A program made the translations under genes and the position numbers. Under the pieces are notes generated by a model, which did not search any database, had not been told where the DNA came from, and saw nothing but the letters and a program-made list of their open reading frames with translations. This document shows, piece by piece, positions 52,190 through 61,254 of a DNA stretch of 64,000 bases. The number at the start of each line of letters is the position of its first letter. Position 1 is the first letter of the stretch. The DNA is taken from NCBI RefSeq assembly GCF_000011905.1, contig NC_002936.3, forward strand, positions 1,364,001-1,428,000, in the 5' to 3' direction. The DNA comes from Dehalococcoides mccartyi 195. Lineage in GTDB: Bacteria > Chloroflexota > Dehalococcoidia > Dehalococcoidales > Dehalococcoidaceae.

Positions 52190-53140
52190 CTAGGCCAAAA
52201 ATTTAAATATTACGGTGATAAAGGAAAAGAAAAAAGCCAGCATAAAAAGCCCCGGTACCCGGAAAAGGCGGAACTTGGCCATGAGGGACTCAAATATGCC
52301 CACCCCCACCGCAAGCAGGCTGCCTTTTATCACAAAAGCCAGAAACGCTAAAGCTATGCCGCCAGCCGTACTTTCCGCCGCCAGCCCCCAGGGAGCGATT
52401 ATATTTAGAAGCACCCCCATCAGCAGGGTTTGTTTAAGGGCATGGGAAAGCTCTATCAGTGCCAAATCCGGCCCGGAATATTCCAGCGTCATGGCTTCGT
52501 GTATCATAGTCAGTTCCAGATGGGTTTCGGGGTTATCCACCGGTATCCGCGAAGTCTCTACAATAAGGATTATAAAAAGTGAAATACCGGTCAGTATCAG
52601 GCTGGGATTGGACAAAAAACTGCTTTCCCGCACCTGAGCAAACATATCAAACAGGCTGGTTGTCTGAAGCACATACGCCAGCGCCCCGAATACGATAATA
52701 ACCACCGGCTCTATAATGGCTGAAATGGTCATCTCGCGGGAACTGCCCATACCCCCGAAACTGCTGCCGGCATCCAGCCCCGAAAGTGCCATGAAAAAGC
52801 GGGACATAACCATGAGGTATAAAAACAAGATGATATTGCCCAGACCGGGGTCTGCCGCAGGTATAAAAACCAGCGGCACAGATAAAGAGGCCACCAGCAT
52901 AAAAACCAGGCTCAGGTAAGGGGTCAGGCGGATTATAAAGGAAGTTTGATAGGAATAAACCCGTTCCTTCTTGAAAAGTTTGTACAGCTGGTAGTAGGTC
53001 TGTAAAAGGGGCGGCCCCACCCGTCCCTGAGCATAAGCCTTGACCTTTTTAATAAGGCTGATAAAGAGGGGAGATACCAGCAGGGCCAGAGCGGTGTTTA
53101 TAAGACCGTATAACACCAGATTTAAGCTCACCACAGCCAC
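52190..53140 (-). CDS. Ehr complex NuoH/HyfC-like membrane subunit
   Basis: 316 residues from GTG 53140. About eight membrane helices with the NuoH patterns KKVKAYAQGRVGPPLLQTYY, SSREMTISAIIEPV and TSRIPVDNPETHLELTMIHE. Connects the hydrophilic arm to the antiporter-like subunits. Its start lies inside the lost end of the NuoL/HyfB-like gene, which shows that gene originally ran to 53128. Confidence 0.9.
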   Translation of the reverse strand: MAVVSLNLVLYGLINTALALLVSPLFISLIKKVKAYAQGRVGPPLLQTYYQLYKLFKKERVYSYQTSFIIRLTPYLSLVFMLVASLSVPLVFIPAADPGLGNIILFLYLMVMSRFFMALSGLDAGSSFGGMGSSREMTISAIIEPVVIIVFGALAYVLQTTSLFDMFAQVRESSFLSNPSLILTGISLFIILIVETSRIPVDNPETHLELTMIHEAMTLEYSGPDLALIELSHALKQTLLMGVLLNIIAPWGLAAESTAGGIALAFLAFVIKGSLLAVGVGIFESLMAKFRLFRVPGLFMLAFFFSFITVIFKFLA

Positions 53141-53208
53141 CTTGCCGCCAGTATAACCAGCAGAACGGTTATAAAGCTGTACAGGATATGGCTGCCCAAA
53201 TCAACGTC

Positions 53209-55074
53209 CTACAGGCGGGATACGAAACGGGAAATACGCCCGAAGAAACCGGCAATTGGCAGGTAAATATACTCATCAAAAAACTTTAAGGTATGAATGG
53301 CGGACTTGCCCTGCTTGAAAATAGCCTGCTGGTTATCTTCGTAACTGCGTTCATTGTAGTGGCGGGTGCGGTATATCAGCCGGAATATCTGGAAAAGAGG
53401 TTCGGCAAAGCCGGTGGCGGTATACTCAAAGCGGGGGGTGGGGCGGATATATCCGCAAGCCCATGTCTCACTCCGGCGGCTTTTCCGGGGTGAAAACAGC
53501 CTGACCATACCGAAGACCAAAACCCCGAATATAACCAGCACCAGGCCAACCAGTGACATATCAGGCAGATCAAAACTGTAACCTGCCGACTGGAATACCT
53601 GAACCGCAAAAAGACCCAGTACCAGACAGGCAACTGCCAGTATGGCCGGCCCGATAATCATGCTTTTTGAAACTTCCTTAGCCGAGGCTGCTTCCTGACT
53701 GCGGGGCATGGCCAGAAAGACCGCCCCGAAAGCCTTTACAAAACAGGCAGCCGCCAGAGCCGAAGTAAGCGCCAGTATGGCCAGCACACTGAACAGAAGT
53801 ATCTTTATGCTGCTTTCAGCCAGAGAAAATGACTGGAAGAAAGACTCAAAGAGCATCAGCTCACTCATAAAACCATTGAAAGGCGGCAGGGCGGATATGG
53901 AAACCGCCCCCACCAGAAAGATAACCGAAGTGTAGGGCATCAGCTTCACCAGCCCGCCCATTTTTTCAATATTACGGTCACCCACTGCCATAACCACCGA
54001 CCCGGCAGTCATAAACAGCAGGCTTTTAAAGATGGCATGGTTCAGGCTGTGGAATAAAGCTGAACCGAGTGCCAGCAGGGCTAAAGTATCCTGCCCGTAC
54101 AGACCGAAAATAACATACAGCCCGATACCCATCAGGATAATGCCGATATTTTCAATACTGTGGAAAGCCAGCAAAGTTTTAAGGTCATGCTCTTTCAGGG
54201 CGTATATTACCCCCAGCAAGGCGCTGACCGCTCCCAAAAGGAGTATGACCACCCCCCACCATATTTCCGGACTGAGCACATCCATAAGGAAGCGTACCAG
54301 ACCGTAAATAGCCACCTTGAGCATTACCCCGGACATCAGGGCGGAAATATTGGAGGGGCTGGCTGAGTGGGCATAAGGCAGCCACTTGTGAAGGGGGATG
54401 ATACCGGCCTTTATCCCAAAAGCCAGAAATGCCAGTACAAAAACGAGGCTTTGGATACCGGACGGCGCACCGTCAAGGCTGAGTTCAAAACTGCCGTTTT
54501 GGATATACATAACCACAGCCATCAGCATCAGGAAAACAGTGCTAAGCTGGGTAAGCACGAAATAATAGACGCCGGCCCGCTGGGTAAATACCGCCTGATA
54601 ATCATTCATCATCAGGAAAAAGGAGCTAAGCGCCATTATCTCCCAGAAGAATAACAGGCTGAAAGTATTGGCTGAGGCCACCACCCCGGCCATGGAAAAT
54701 ATGAAAATACCCATAAAGGCTGAAAGCAGGTTGGCACGTTCATTGGAAAACAGGTGATTATTGTAACCCAGCGAATAAATTGCCACGCAGAGTGAAACCA
54801 GGCTGATTATCAGGATAAAAAATGAGGCCAGACGGTCAATATAGAAAGCTATATCCAGCCCGGGTGCAATACTCCAGAGGGAAATATCCAGCGGGTTACC
54901 GAAAAATACCCCTAAAGACCCGCAAATCAGGCATACCGCTGCCGCTATAATCAGCCACAGCACCGCCTGCCAGACTTTTTTGCCGCCGTGATTGAAGACT
55001 ATGCCCGCCAAGGCGGCAAAAAGCAGCAAAATACCCCCGCCGAGCCAAAAACCCGCTGTCATTTTAAGATACAA
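53209..55074 (-). CDS. Ehr complex NuoL/HyfB-like subunit, truncated by TAG
   Basis: 621 residues, about 15 membrane helices, with FGIKAGIIPLHKWLPYAHSASP, TLLAFHSIENIGIILMG and ALFHSLNHAIFKSLLF. It stops at TAG 53209-53211 after FVSRL. The same frame then continues 26 codons (DVDLGSHILYSFITVLLVIL, AARWLW) to TGA 53128-53130 and overlaps the next start by 13 bases. This is the hydrophobic C-terminal helix expected of the family, so a CAG-to-TAG change probably removed it, or it is an assembly error. Confidence 0.85.
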   Translation of the reverse strand: MYLKMTAGFWLGGGILLLFAALAGIVFNHGGKKVWQAVLWLIIAAAVCLICGSLGVFFGNPLDISLWSIAPGLDIAFYIDRLASFFILIISLVSLCVAIYSLGYNNHLFSNERANLLSAFMGIFIFSMAGVVASANTFSLLFFWEIMALSSFFLMMNDYQAVFTQRAGVYYFVLTQLSTVFLMLMAVVMYIQNGSFELSLDGAPSGIQSLVFVLAFLAFGIKAGIIPLHKWLPYAHSASPSNISALMSGVMLKVAIYGLVRFLMDVLSPEIWWGVVILLLGAVSALLGVIYALKEHDLKTLLAFHSIENIGIILMGIGLYVIFGLYGQDTLALLALGSALFHSLNHAIFKSLLFMTAGSVVMAVGDRNIEKMGGLVKLMPYTSVIFLVGAVSISALPPFNGFMSELMLFESFFQSFSLAESSIKILLFSVLAILALTSALAAACFVKAFGAVFLAMPRSQEAASAKEVSKSMIIGPAILAVACLVLGLFAVQVFQSAGYSFDLPDMSLVGLVLVIFGVLVFGMVRLFSPRKSRRSETWACGYIRPTPRFEYTATGFAEPLFQIFRLIYRTRHYNERSYEDNQQAIFKQGKSAIHTLKFFDEYIYLPIAGFFGRISRFVSRL

Positions 55075-55345
55075 ATCCTCATAAAAAGATAAAGAGCCCC
55101 TGTAGACCCCTCTATTCTATAACTCTGTAAACAGTAAATTTATATTCTAGGTATTGCCCTAGCTAAAGTCAAAACCTGCCCAAAGCTGGCCATCTGCCAG
55201 TTATTTTACATAATAGAATAATGTCAAAATACCCTGGACACAGGGATTTAACACAACCTTAATATCCGCTTAGCAAAAGCTTAATAATGGGGTGTTACAA
55301 TGTGATTTACGGAAAGTGAGAGGCACCCCTCTGGAGTGACACGCC

Positions 55346-55777
55346 ATGGAAGAACCTAAGATTACTCTGGGTCTTATTGCCCACAATAACTGCAAAAAGG
55401 ACATGGTACACCTGATTCAAGCTTATGCCCACCTGATGAAGGGGCATCACCTTATTGCTACTAAAAGCACCGGCGAACTTATCCGGAAACATACCGGGCT
55501 GCCGGTTATACTCAAGGAAAGCGGCCCTGACGGCGGGGAACTGCAGCTGGGAGGGTTTGTGGCCAGCGGCATAATCAAAGCCGTAATCTTCCTGCGTGAC
55601 CCGCTGAAACGCAAAAGCCATGAACCGGATGTTACCGCCCTGATGCGGGTATGCGATGCCCATAATATCCCGCTGGCTACCAACCGGGCTACGGCTGCCT
55701 GTGTCCTTCATACAGTACTTTTCCACCCCGACAAACTGGAGGATATGCCGCCTAAAGAAAGCGACGACGACCCTTAA
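55346..55777 (+). CDS. mgsA: Methylglyoxal synthase
   Basis: 143 residues. GLIAHNNCKKDMVHLIQAYA, the phosphate-binding ATKSTGELIRKHTGLP, SGPDGGELQLGG and FLRDPLKRKSHEPDVTALMR with the catalytic Asp residues are diagnostic. Converts dihydroxyacetone phosphate to methylglyoxal. GGAGTGAC precedes the ATG. Divergent from the Ehr complex. Confidence 0.93.
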   Translation: MEEPKITLGLIAHNNCKKDMVHLIQAYAHLMKGHHLIATKSTGELIRKHTGLPVILKESGPDGGELQLGGFVASGIIKAVIFLRDPLKRKSHEPDVTALMRVCDAHNIPLATNRATAACVLHTVLFHPDKLEDMPPKESDDDP

Positions 55778-55931
55778 ACCTTGCCCCTTCCGGCTATCAG
55801 CCACCGGCCATACTTCTACAAACCATGTCTATACTTCTGCTTTAACTAAGCACCCGCATTCAGAAACACTTTACAAGCCGGTATTCTTTTTCTAAAATAT
55901 TCTGTATAAATGCTTCAGGAGAAATATAGGC

Positions 55932-56174
55932 ATGGCAATATATGAGTTCAGCTGCGCCAAATGCAGCCACGTGTTTGATGTTAACCTGAAGGTAGATAAC
56001 CGGGATACTCCCCAGGTTTGTCCGGAATGCAAAGCTACCGGATGCAAACGCAGCTTCGGCAGTTCGGTCACTTCCCATGTTTCAAGCGGTGCCAAAACAA
56101 ACAGGAGCGGCACTAAAAACAGAACACCCGAAAAAAAGGTAATCCACCTGAGCAATCTAAACAAGTCCGGCTGA
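55932..56174 (+). CDS. FmdB-family zinc ribbon protein
   Basis: 80 residues. Zinc ribbon MAIYEFSCAKCSHVFDV and CPECKATGCKRSFGS, followed by a Ser/Lys-rich tail. AGGAGAAATATAGGC upstream of the ATG. Small putative regulatory protein of unknown role. Confidence 0.85.
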   Translation: MAIYEFSCAKCSHVFDVNLKVDNRDTPQVCPECKATGCKRSFGSSVTSHVSSGAKTNRSGTKNRTPEKKVIHLSNLNKSG

Positions 56175-56249
56175 TTTCCCCGGATAAAAACCAAATCAGA
56201 CAGCCTTTATAACAGCTGTCTGATTTTTATTCAGCGTAATAGAATGAAC

Positions 56250-57617
56250 CTACTCCGAGTCAGACTCCGCTTCCGGATGTTCTCCATCCGGCACTTTGGG
56301 AATTTGCGCCTTTGTATCCGGCAGAGCATTGCCGAAGAATACTTTGGTATGCGGCCAGGGTATTTCAATATTTTCGCGGTCAAAAGCTATCTTTATCCGC
56401 TTGCGAAGCTCGCCTTTTATAGCCCACTGGGTACCAGGCTTGACGTCACCCAGCACTTTTATATCCACCCCGGAATCACCCAGTTTATTTACCCTGAGCA
56501 CCCCAAGTGAATTTTTAACTACAGATTTATTCCATTCGGGTTCACTGGTAAATTCGGCGCATACTCTGTTTATAACATCTATGGCGTGATTTATATCTTC
56601 CTGATAGCCGATGCTGATATCAAAATTAACCCTTGAAAGGTACTTGGTGTAGTTACTGGTTATCCGTATTTCGCCGTTGGAAACCACGTGCACCACCCCG
56701 TCCAGGTCACGCACAATGGTCCGGCGGAGGTCTATAAATTCCACCTCTCCCACCACATCCATAACCTTTATTACATCTCCCACCGAATACTGGTTTTCCA
56801 GTATGATAAACAAACCTGAAAGATAGTCTTTGACCAGACTCTGGGCGCCAAAGCCGATAGCCACCCCCAGAACGCCGACCCCGGCCAGGATAGGCCCGAT
56901 ATCCAGCCCCACTTCAGACAGCGCTACAAAAGCCCCCATAGCCACCACTACTACCTCAGCAGTGGAAACGGCCACCCCGATAAGGGTATCCGCCCGCTTT
57001 CTGGCCTCTTCTTTGGGTTTGGCAACCCCGCCGAACATTATGCCGCGGATAAGGGCCGGCACCCCCCGGCTGACGGCATAAACCCCGGCAATCACCAAAC
57101 CGATAATAAGCAGCAGTTTGACTCCGTGCGTACCCAGCCAGACAGTCAGCCCGTCGGCTGACACCCCGTATACATTTATACCTGCCACAACCAGCGCCAG
57201 CAGTGCCAGAAAGGGCACTACGAAACGGAGGCTGTCTATTATATAGTCATTTACCTTTGAATTGGCCTTGCCGGGTATTTCCGTTTTCAGCCAGCTAAGC
57301 AGCCCCTCTATAAGCCCGGCCCCTATCCAAAGAGTAAAGGCTACCATGAGTAGCTCAAGAGCCTGGGAAATCTGCTTGCCTAGCTCTACTTCAATAGTCA
57401 GATTTTCAGTAATAACATACAGCGCCAGACACCAGATAATGAGCAAAACCGGGAGGCGGATGGCTTTAAGAACATTCCTGAGCAGGCTTACTTTGTTTTC
57501 CTCATCTTTGCGTATAAATTTGGAAAACAGCCTGTTTACCAACAAAAACAGCACCAAGGCCACAGCTGCTACAATAGCCAGCATAACCAGACTTTCAAGT
57601 GTAAATTCTATCAGCAT
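56250..57617 (-). CDS. MscS-family mechanosensitive channel
   Basis: 455 residues: about five N-terminal membrane helices, then the pore-lining helix and MscS beta domain (GVLGVAIGFGAQSLVKDYLS, GLFIILENQYSVGDVI, DLRRTIVRDLDGVVHVVSNG) and an alpha/beta C-terminal domain. Protects against hypo-osmotic shock. The extra helices make it larger than E. coli MscS (286). Confidence 0.92.
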   Translation of the reverse strand: MLIEFTLESLVMLAIVAAVALVLFLLVNRLFSKFIRKDEENKVSLLRNVLKAIRLPVLLIIWCLALYVITENLTIEVELGKQISQALELLMVAFTLWIGAGLIEGLLSWLKTEIPGKANSKVNDYIIDSLRFVVPFLALLALVVAGINVYGVSADGLTVWLGTHGVKLLLIIGLVIAGVYAVSRGVPALIRGIMFGGVAKPKEEARKRADTLIGVAVSTAEVVVVAMGAFVALSEVGLDIGPILAGVGVLGVAIGFGAQSLVKDYLSGLFIILENQYSVGDVIKVMDVVGEVEFIDLRRTIVRDLDGVVHVVSNGEIRITSNYTKYLSRVNFDISIGYQEDINHAIDVINRVCAEFTSEPEWNKSVVKNSLGVLRVNKLGDSGVDIKVLGDVKPGTQWAIKGELRKRIKIAFDRENIEIPWPHTKVFFGNALPDTKAQIPKVPDGEHPEAESDSE

Positions 57618-57677
57618 AAGGTTTTCTTTCTATCCCGAATTTCCCAACCGGCAGCCAGATTATACTCCAAAAACCGG

Positions 57678-58265
57678 CTAACCGCGCAAACCATGGATAG
57701 CCACCGAGATGACCTCCGGCATAAGATGGGGTTTATTCAGCATTCTTTCAGCAATATTAGGTATGGCATAAACACCCCGCCTGACTATCTGATAGTAAAA
57801 GAAAAAGACCTGCAGGCTGAGGTCTGGCCGTATGTAACCGCCGGCTTTCCCTTCAGCCAGAAGCTTGCCGATAAGGTTGTCCCGCTGCTCTCCCCAGTAA
57901 TCATCAATATACTCCTGCACTACCGGATAACGCTTCGCGGAGGTCTCCATAAGCTCACCCTGATACTGCTGGGTAAAGGCCTCCTGGCTGAAAAACAAGG
58001 TCTCCAGCTTTTCCTCAAACGGCATTTTGGCCTCTATTATCTTGCGGTAGCTATCCAGCAGGTTATCCAGAAAGACCTTGAATATCTCTTTGATAAGCTC
58101 TTCTTTATTTCCGAAGTGATTATAGACCGTCACCGGTGAAACGCCTGCCTGCCGGGCAATTTCAGGTATGCAAACACGGCTGAAACCATGCTGTTCAAAT
58201 AATTCCAGGGCAACTTTCAAAATAGCTTCTTTACTCTGGGTCTTGCGTTTTTCAAATCCGTCCAT
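57678..58265 (-). CDS. TetR-family regulator
   Basis: 195 residues from ATG 58265 (GGTGAAATA upstream; the longer frame to 58307 adds a Lys-rich start). TetR helix-turn-helix SRVCIPEIARQAGVSPVTVY, NHFGNKEELIKEIF; the C-terminal half is a divergent ligand pocket. It lies 60 bases upstream of the mscS-like gene on the same strand. Confidence 0.9.
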   Translation of the reverse strand: MDGFEKRKTQSKEAILKVALELFEQHGFSRVCIPEIARQAGVSPVTVYNHFGNKEELIKEIFKVFLDNLLDSYRKIIEAKMPFEEKLETLFFSQEAFTQQYQGELMETSAKRYPVVQEYIDDYWGEQRDNLIGKLLAEGKAGGYIRPDLSLQVFFFYYQIVRRGVYAIPNIAERMLNKPHLMPEVISVAIHGLRG

Positions 58266-58574
58266 TATTTCACCGATTTTTTTATTACTTTTACTAATAG
58301 TATACAAAATATAAGATTAAACACAAGGCATCAAATATTAAATTTAATAAAATTTATATAAAAAGCTAAATCTCCCCAATATCCTGCCTGAAATGCAGAA
58401 AGGACTGAGGTAAAGCAGGGTTAGCAAAGGCAAATAACCGGATAAAAGTGATAGATACCCCCTGTCAGGCCGGTGCTGCCGGTGATAAAATATAAAGAGG
58501 GCCTTTTATAACACCACTCAGCCCTCTATATAACCCGCCGGGAATATGCCGGTAAACTAAAACAGGAGGATAAA

Positions 58575-59216
58575 ATGGAAGAAGTAACTCAACCCATGCC
58601 CCGTATAGGGGATATCGCACCCCAGTTTGAAGCTTTGACTACTCACGGCGTTTTGAAACTGGAAGATTTTAAAGGCCAGTGGCTTATTATCTTTTCCCAC
58701 CCCGCAGACTTTACCCCAGTTTGCACCACTGAATTTATTGCCTTTTCCGAGATTTATCCCGAACTGCAAAAGCGGGGGGTTGAGCTGCTGGGCCTGAGCG
58801 TAGACAGCAACTCGTCCCATATTGCCTGGGTAAGAAATGTTGAAGAAAAAACCGGAATAAAAATACCCTTCCCCATTATTGCTGACCTTAACAAAGAGGT
58901 CTCTTTGGCTTATGGCATGATTCACCCCGGACAGAGCAAAACCGAGACTGTCAGGTGCGTATTTATACTTGACCCTGACCAGAAAATACGCCTTATCATG
59001 TATTACCCCATGAACGTAGGGCGGAATATGAAGGAGATTTTGCGGGTGATTGACGCCCTTCAGACCGCTGACGAAAACAAGGTAGCCCTGCCGGCTAACT
59101 GGCATCCGGGTGACAAAGTGGTAGTGCCTCCGCCGTCTACCCAGGAAATGGCCGAGGAAAGAATGGGGCAGGGGTATGAATGTATAGACTGGTATTTGTG
59201 CAAGAAAAATCTTTAG
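58575..59216 (+). CDS. Peroxiredoxin (Prx6-like, with C-terminal cysteines)
   Basis: 213 residues. Peroxidatic Cys50 in HPADFTPVCTTEF and a C-terminal extension with two cysteines (ECIDWYLCKKNL), the layout of archaeal thioredoxin peroxidases such as ApTPx. Removes peroxides, which matters in a strict anaerobe. ACAGGAGGATAAA precedes the ATG. Confidence 0.93.
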   Translation: MEEVTQPMPRIGDIAPQFEALTTHGVLKLEDFKGQWLIIFSHPADFTPVCTTEFIAFSEIYPELQKRGVELLGLSVDSNSSHIAWVRNVEEKTGIKIPFPIIADLNKEVSLAYGMIHPGQSKTETVRCVFILDPDQKIRLIMYYPMNVGRNMKEILRVIDALQTADENKVALPANWHPGDKVVVPPPSTQEMAEERMGQGYECIDWYLCKKNL

Positions 59217-59225
59217 GAGAATAAA

Positions 59226-59447
59226 ATGCCCTGTTTTGAATCTGACGGAAGCCTGAGCACCAGCGGCAGACAAACTTTAAAAGCCATAAAGGAGCATCCC
59301 GGCACACCTGAAGAGATAGCCCCGTTTGCAGGCCTGCCTTTGTATCGGGTAAGAAGCGGGGTACGTTCCCTGACAAATGCAGGGTTAGCTGAGGAAAAAG
59401 AGGGCAAATATCAGCTGACACCCAAAGGCAGTAAACTGCTGGACTGA
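59226..59447 (+). CDS. Small winged-helix protein
   Basis: 73 residues: GRQTLKAIKEHPGTPEEIAP, FAGLPLYRVRSGVRSLTNAG, then a wing EKEGKYQLTPKG. AGGAGAATAAA before the ATG, nine bases after the peroxiredoxin stop, so cotranscribed with it. Confidence 0.8.
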   Translation: MPCFESDGSLSTSGRQTLKAIKEHPGTPEEIAPFAGLPLYRVRSGVRSLTNAGLAEEKEGKYQLTPKGSKLLD

Positions 59448-59465
59448 AAAATCAGGCGGAATGAG

Positions 59466-59506
59466 ATATGCCCGTTCCTCAGACAGAACGGGCATATTTT
59501 TATTTA
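59466..59506 (+). terminator. Terminator of the peroxiredoxin operon
   Basis: Stem ATATGCCCGTT / AACGGGCATAT, ten-base loop, followed by TTTTTATTT. Confidence 0.9.
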
Positions 59507-59579
59507 AATGGATTAAGGCCTGTCCGGAAGGCAATTGCCCGTTCCGGCGATTTTCAGCTATAATAAGGGCTTGTTGCAG

Positions 59580-59656
59580 GCCCCTGTAGCTCAGCAGGAT
59601 AGAGCAGCGGTTTCCTAAACCGCGTGTCGGGCGTTCGAATCGCCCCAGGGGTACCA
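59580..59656 (+). tRNA. tRNA-Arg (CCT)
   Basis: 77 nt cloverleaf: acceptor GCCCCTG/CAGGGGT, anticodon stem GCGGT/ACCGC with loop TTCCTAA (anticodon CCT), T-arm GGGCGTTCGAATCGCCC, encoded CCA. No integrase is next to it. Confidence 0.97.
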
Positions 59657-59669
59657 CTTTCTGAAGCTA

Positions 59670-59715
59670 AAAAGCCCCTTCTGACGGTGTTTTTCCGCAA
59701 GGGGCTTTTCTTTTT
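59670..59715 (+). terminator. Terminator of tRNA-Arg
   Basis: Stem AAAAGCCCCTT / AAGGGGCTTTT then CTTTTT. Confidence 0.85.
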
Positions 59716-59826
59716 GCATGTCTCTTTGCTAATCACTTTTCCGAATACAATACAATCTATTGTCAGCAGGCATTTTTTGTGCTTAAATTAGTCACGATAG
59801 TGTTTTATTTAAGAGGTCAATCTCAA

Positions 59827-60036
59827 ATGAACAAACTGGCTTTGCTTCTGGCTATACTCGGGGGTATATGTTTGGTGTTGGGTTTCCTAACCGCCTTGGA
59901 AGTAATTCCGCCGTTGGTTGCCAGCGGGCATTTTTTTGGCCCGATAAGCAACACTACTATCGGCATGGGCGGCATGTCTGTTATCCTGCTACTAGGTTGT
60001 ATAGCCTGCCTTATTGCCCGCCGAAACCAAACTTAG
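59827..60036 (+). CDS. Small two-helix membrane protein
   Basis: 69 residues from ATG 59827 (AAGAGG ten bases upstream). Two helices, LALLLAILGGICLVLGFLTA and MSVILLLGCIACLIA, with a Gly-rich link. No family recognised. Confidence 0.6.
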   Translation: MNKLALLLAILGGICLVLGFLTALEVIPPLVASGHFFGPISNTTIGMGGMSVILLLGCIACLIARRNQT

Positions 60037-60236
60037 CCTGAACCCTGTTTTATAAAAACTGCTACCGCAGCCTTTTTACGAGCCTGTCACCCTGTTTATT
60101 CTTCAATAACGCCATTTATTATTTAGCCGCATGCATTCGCCCTGCTTTCTCCAGCTTTGATTATCAACTATCCGCCCATTGACAAGAACATATGCCTATC
60201 CATACACTAATAGATACGTTATATAAGGAGAAGTCT

Positions 60237-60620
60237 ATGATTTGCCCGGCTTGCTCTAAAGATATGCTGGTAGTAGAGTACCGCGAGATAGAGCTGGACT
60301 ATTGTCCGGCCTGCCACGGGGTTTGGTTTGATGCCGGGGAACTGGGTCTGCTGCTGGATGCGGTAAAACTGAAAAGCACCGCCCCAAAGGCAGAAGAAAT
60401 AACCGATAGCCGCGAGGCTAAACGCCACTGCCCCATCTGCCGCCGTAAGATGAAAAAAACTGCCCTCTTAAAAGACCCCCTGCTGATTACAGATGACTGT
60501 CCGGGGGGACATGGCATGTTTTTTGACGGGGGAGAGGTAGACCAGCTTATTACCCGCTTAGGCAAAGATACCAACCAACCGGCAGTGGATTTCCTCAAAG
60601 AGGTTTTCAAAGCCCGGTAA
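60237..60620 (+). CDS. Double zinc ribbon (zf-TFIIB type) protein
   Basis: 127 residues from ATG 60237 with AAGGAGAAGTCT. Two related ribbons: CPACSKDM..CPACHGVWFDAGEL and CPICRRKMKK..CPGGHGMFFDGGEV; in the second the fourth ligand is His. Family of unknown function common in bacteria. Confidence 0.85.
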   Translation: MICPACSKDMLVVEYREIELDYCPACHGVWFDAGELGLLLDAVKLKSTAPKAEEITDSREAKRHCPICRRKMKKTALLKDPLLITDDCPGGHGMFFDGGEVDQLITRLGKDTNQPAVDFLKEVFKAR

Positions 60621-60670
60621 CGCGTTCATTTTGAATATATTTAGTATATAAAGAACACAAGGAGGGAAAT

Positions 60671-61237
60671 ATGTGGATTGCACTTATAGTTATTCTGGCA
60701 CTGATACTGATACTGGGGCTATGGTTTGCCGGTGCTTACAACGGGCTGGTAGGCCTGCGGAATCAGGTTAAAAACGCCTGGGCTCAGATAGATGTCCAGC
60801 TGAAAAGACGCTATGACCTGATACCCAACCTTATTGAAACAGTCAAAGGCTACATGACCCATGAACGGCAGACCCTTGAGTCTGTGACCAATGCCCGCAA
60901 TCTGGCCCAGCAGTTATCCACTTCTACCAGTGTGGAGGCCAGAGCCAAAGCCGAAGGCGAACTGTCTTCCGCCCTTTCACGCCTGCTGGCAGTAGTTGAA
61001 AACTACCCCAATTTAAAGGCTAACCAGAACTTTCTGGCTTTGCAGGAAGAACTGACCTCTACTGAAAACAAGATAAGCTTTGCCCGCCAGTTTTACAATG
61101 ATTCGGTTATGAAATACAACAACCAAACCCAGATGTTCCCCTCAAATATTGTGGCCGGTATAGCTAATTTCAAGGCCAGCGAATTTTTTGAGCTTAAAGT
61201 AGAAGAGGAACGCCAGGCTCCCAAGGTAAAGTTTTAA
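60671..61237 (+). CDS. lemA: LemA family protein
   Basis: 188 residues: N-terminal membrane helix (IVILALILILGLWFAGAYN), then GLVGLRNQVKNAWAQIDVQL, KRRYDLIPNLIETVKGY, and C-terminal FYNDSVMKYNNQTQMFPSN. GGAGGGAAAT before ATG. Typically paired with M48 peptidases, as here. Confidence 0.93.
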   Translation: MWIALIVILALILILGLWFAGAYNGLVGLRNQVKNAWAQIDVQLKRRYDLIPNLIETVKGYMTHERQTLESVTNARNLAQQLSTSTSVEARAKAEGELSSALSRLLAVVENYPNLKANQNFLALQEELTSTENKISFARQFYNDSVMKYNNQTQMFPSNIVAGIANFKASEFFELKVEEERQAPKVKF

Positions 61238-61254
61238 ACAGGATTTAGACCGAT

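Noticed and set aside
55307-55804. 165-codon minus-strand frame
   Set aside because: Shadow of mgsA.
58557-59273. 238-codon minus-strand frame
   Set aside because: Shadow of the peroxiredoxin gene.
59554-59736. Minus-strand frame with AIRTPDTRFRKPLLY
   Set aside because: Antisense reading of tRNA-Arg and its terminator.
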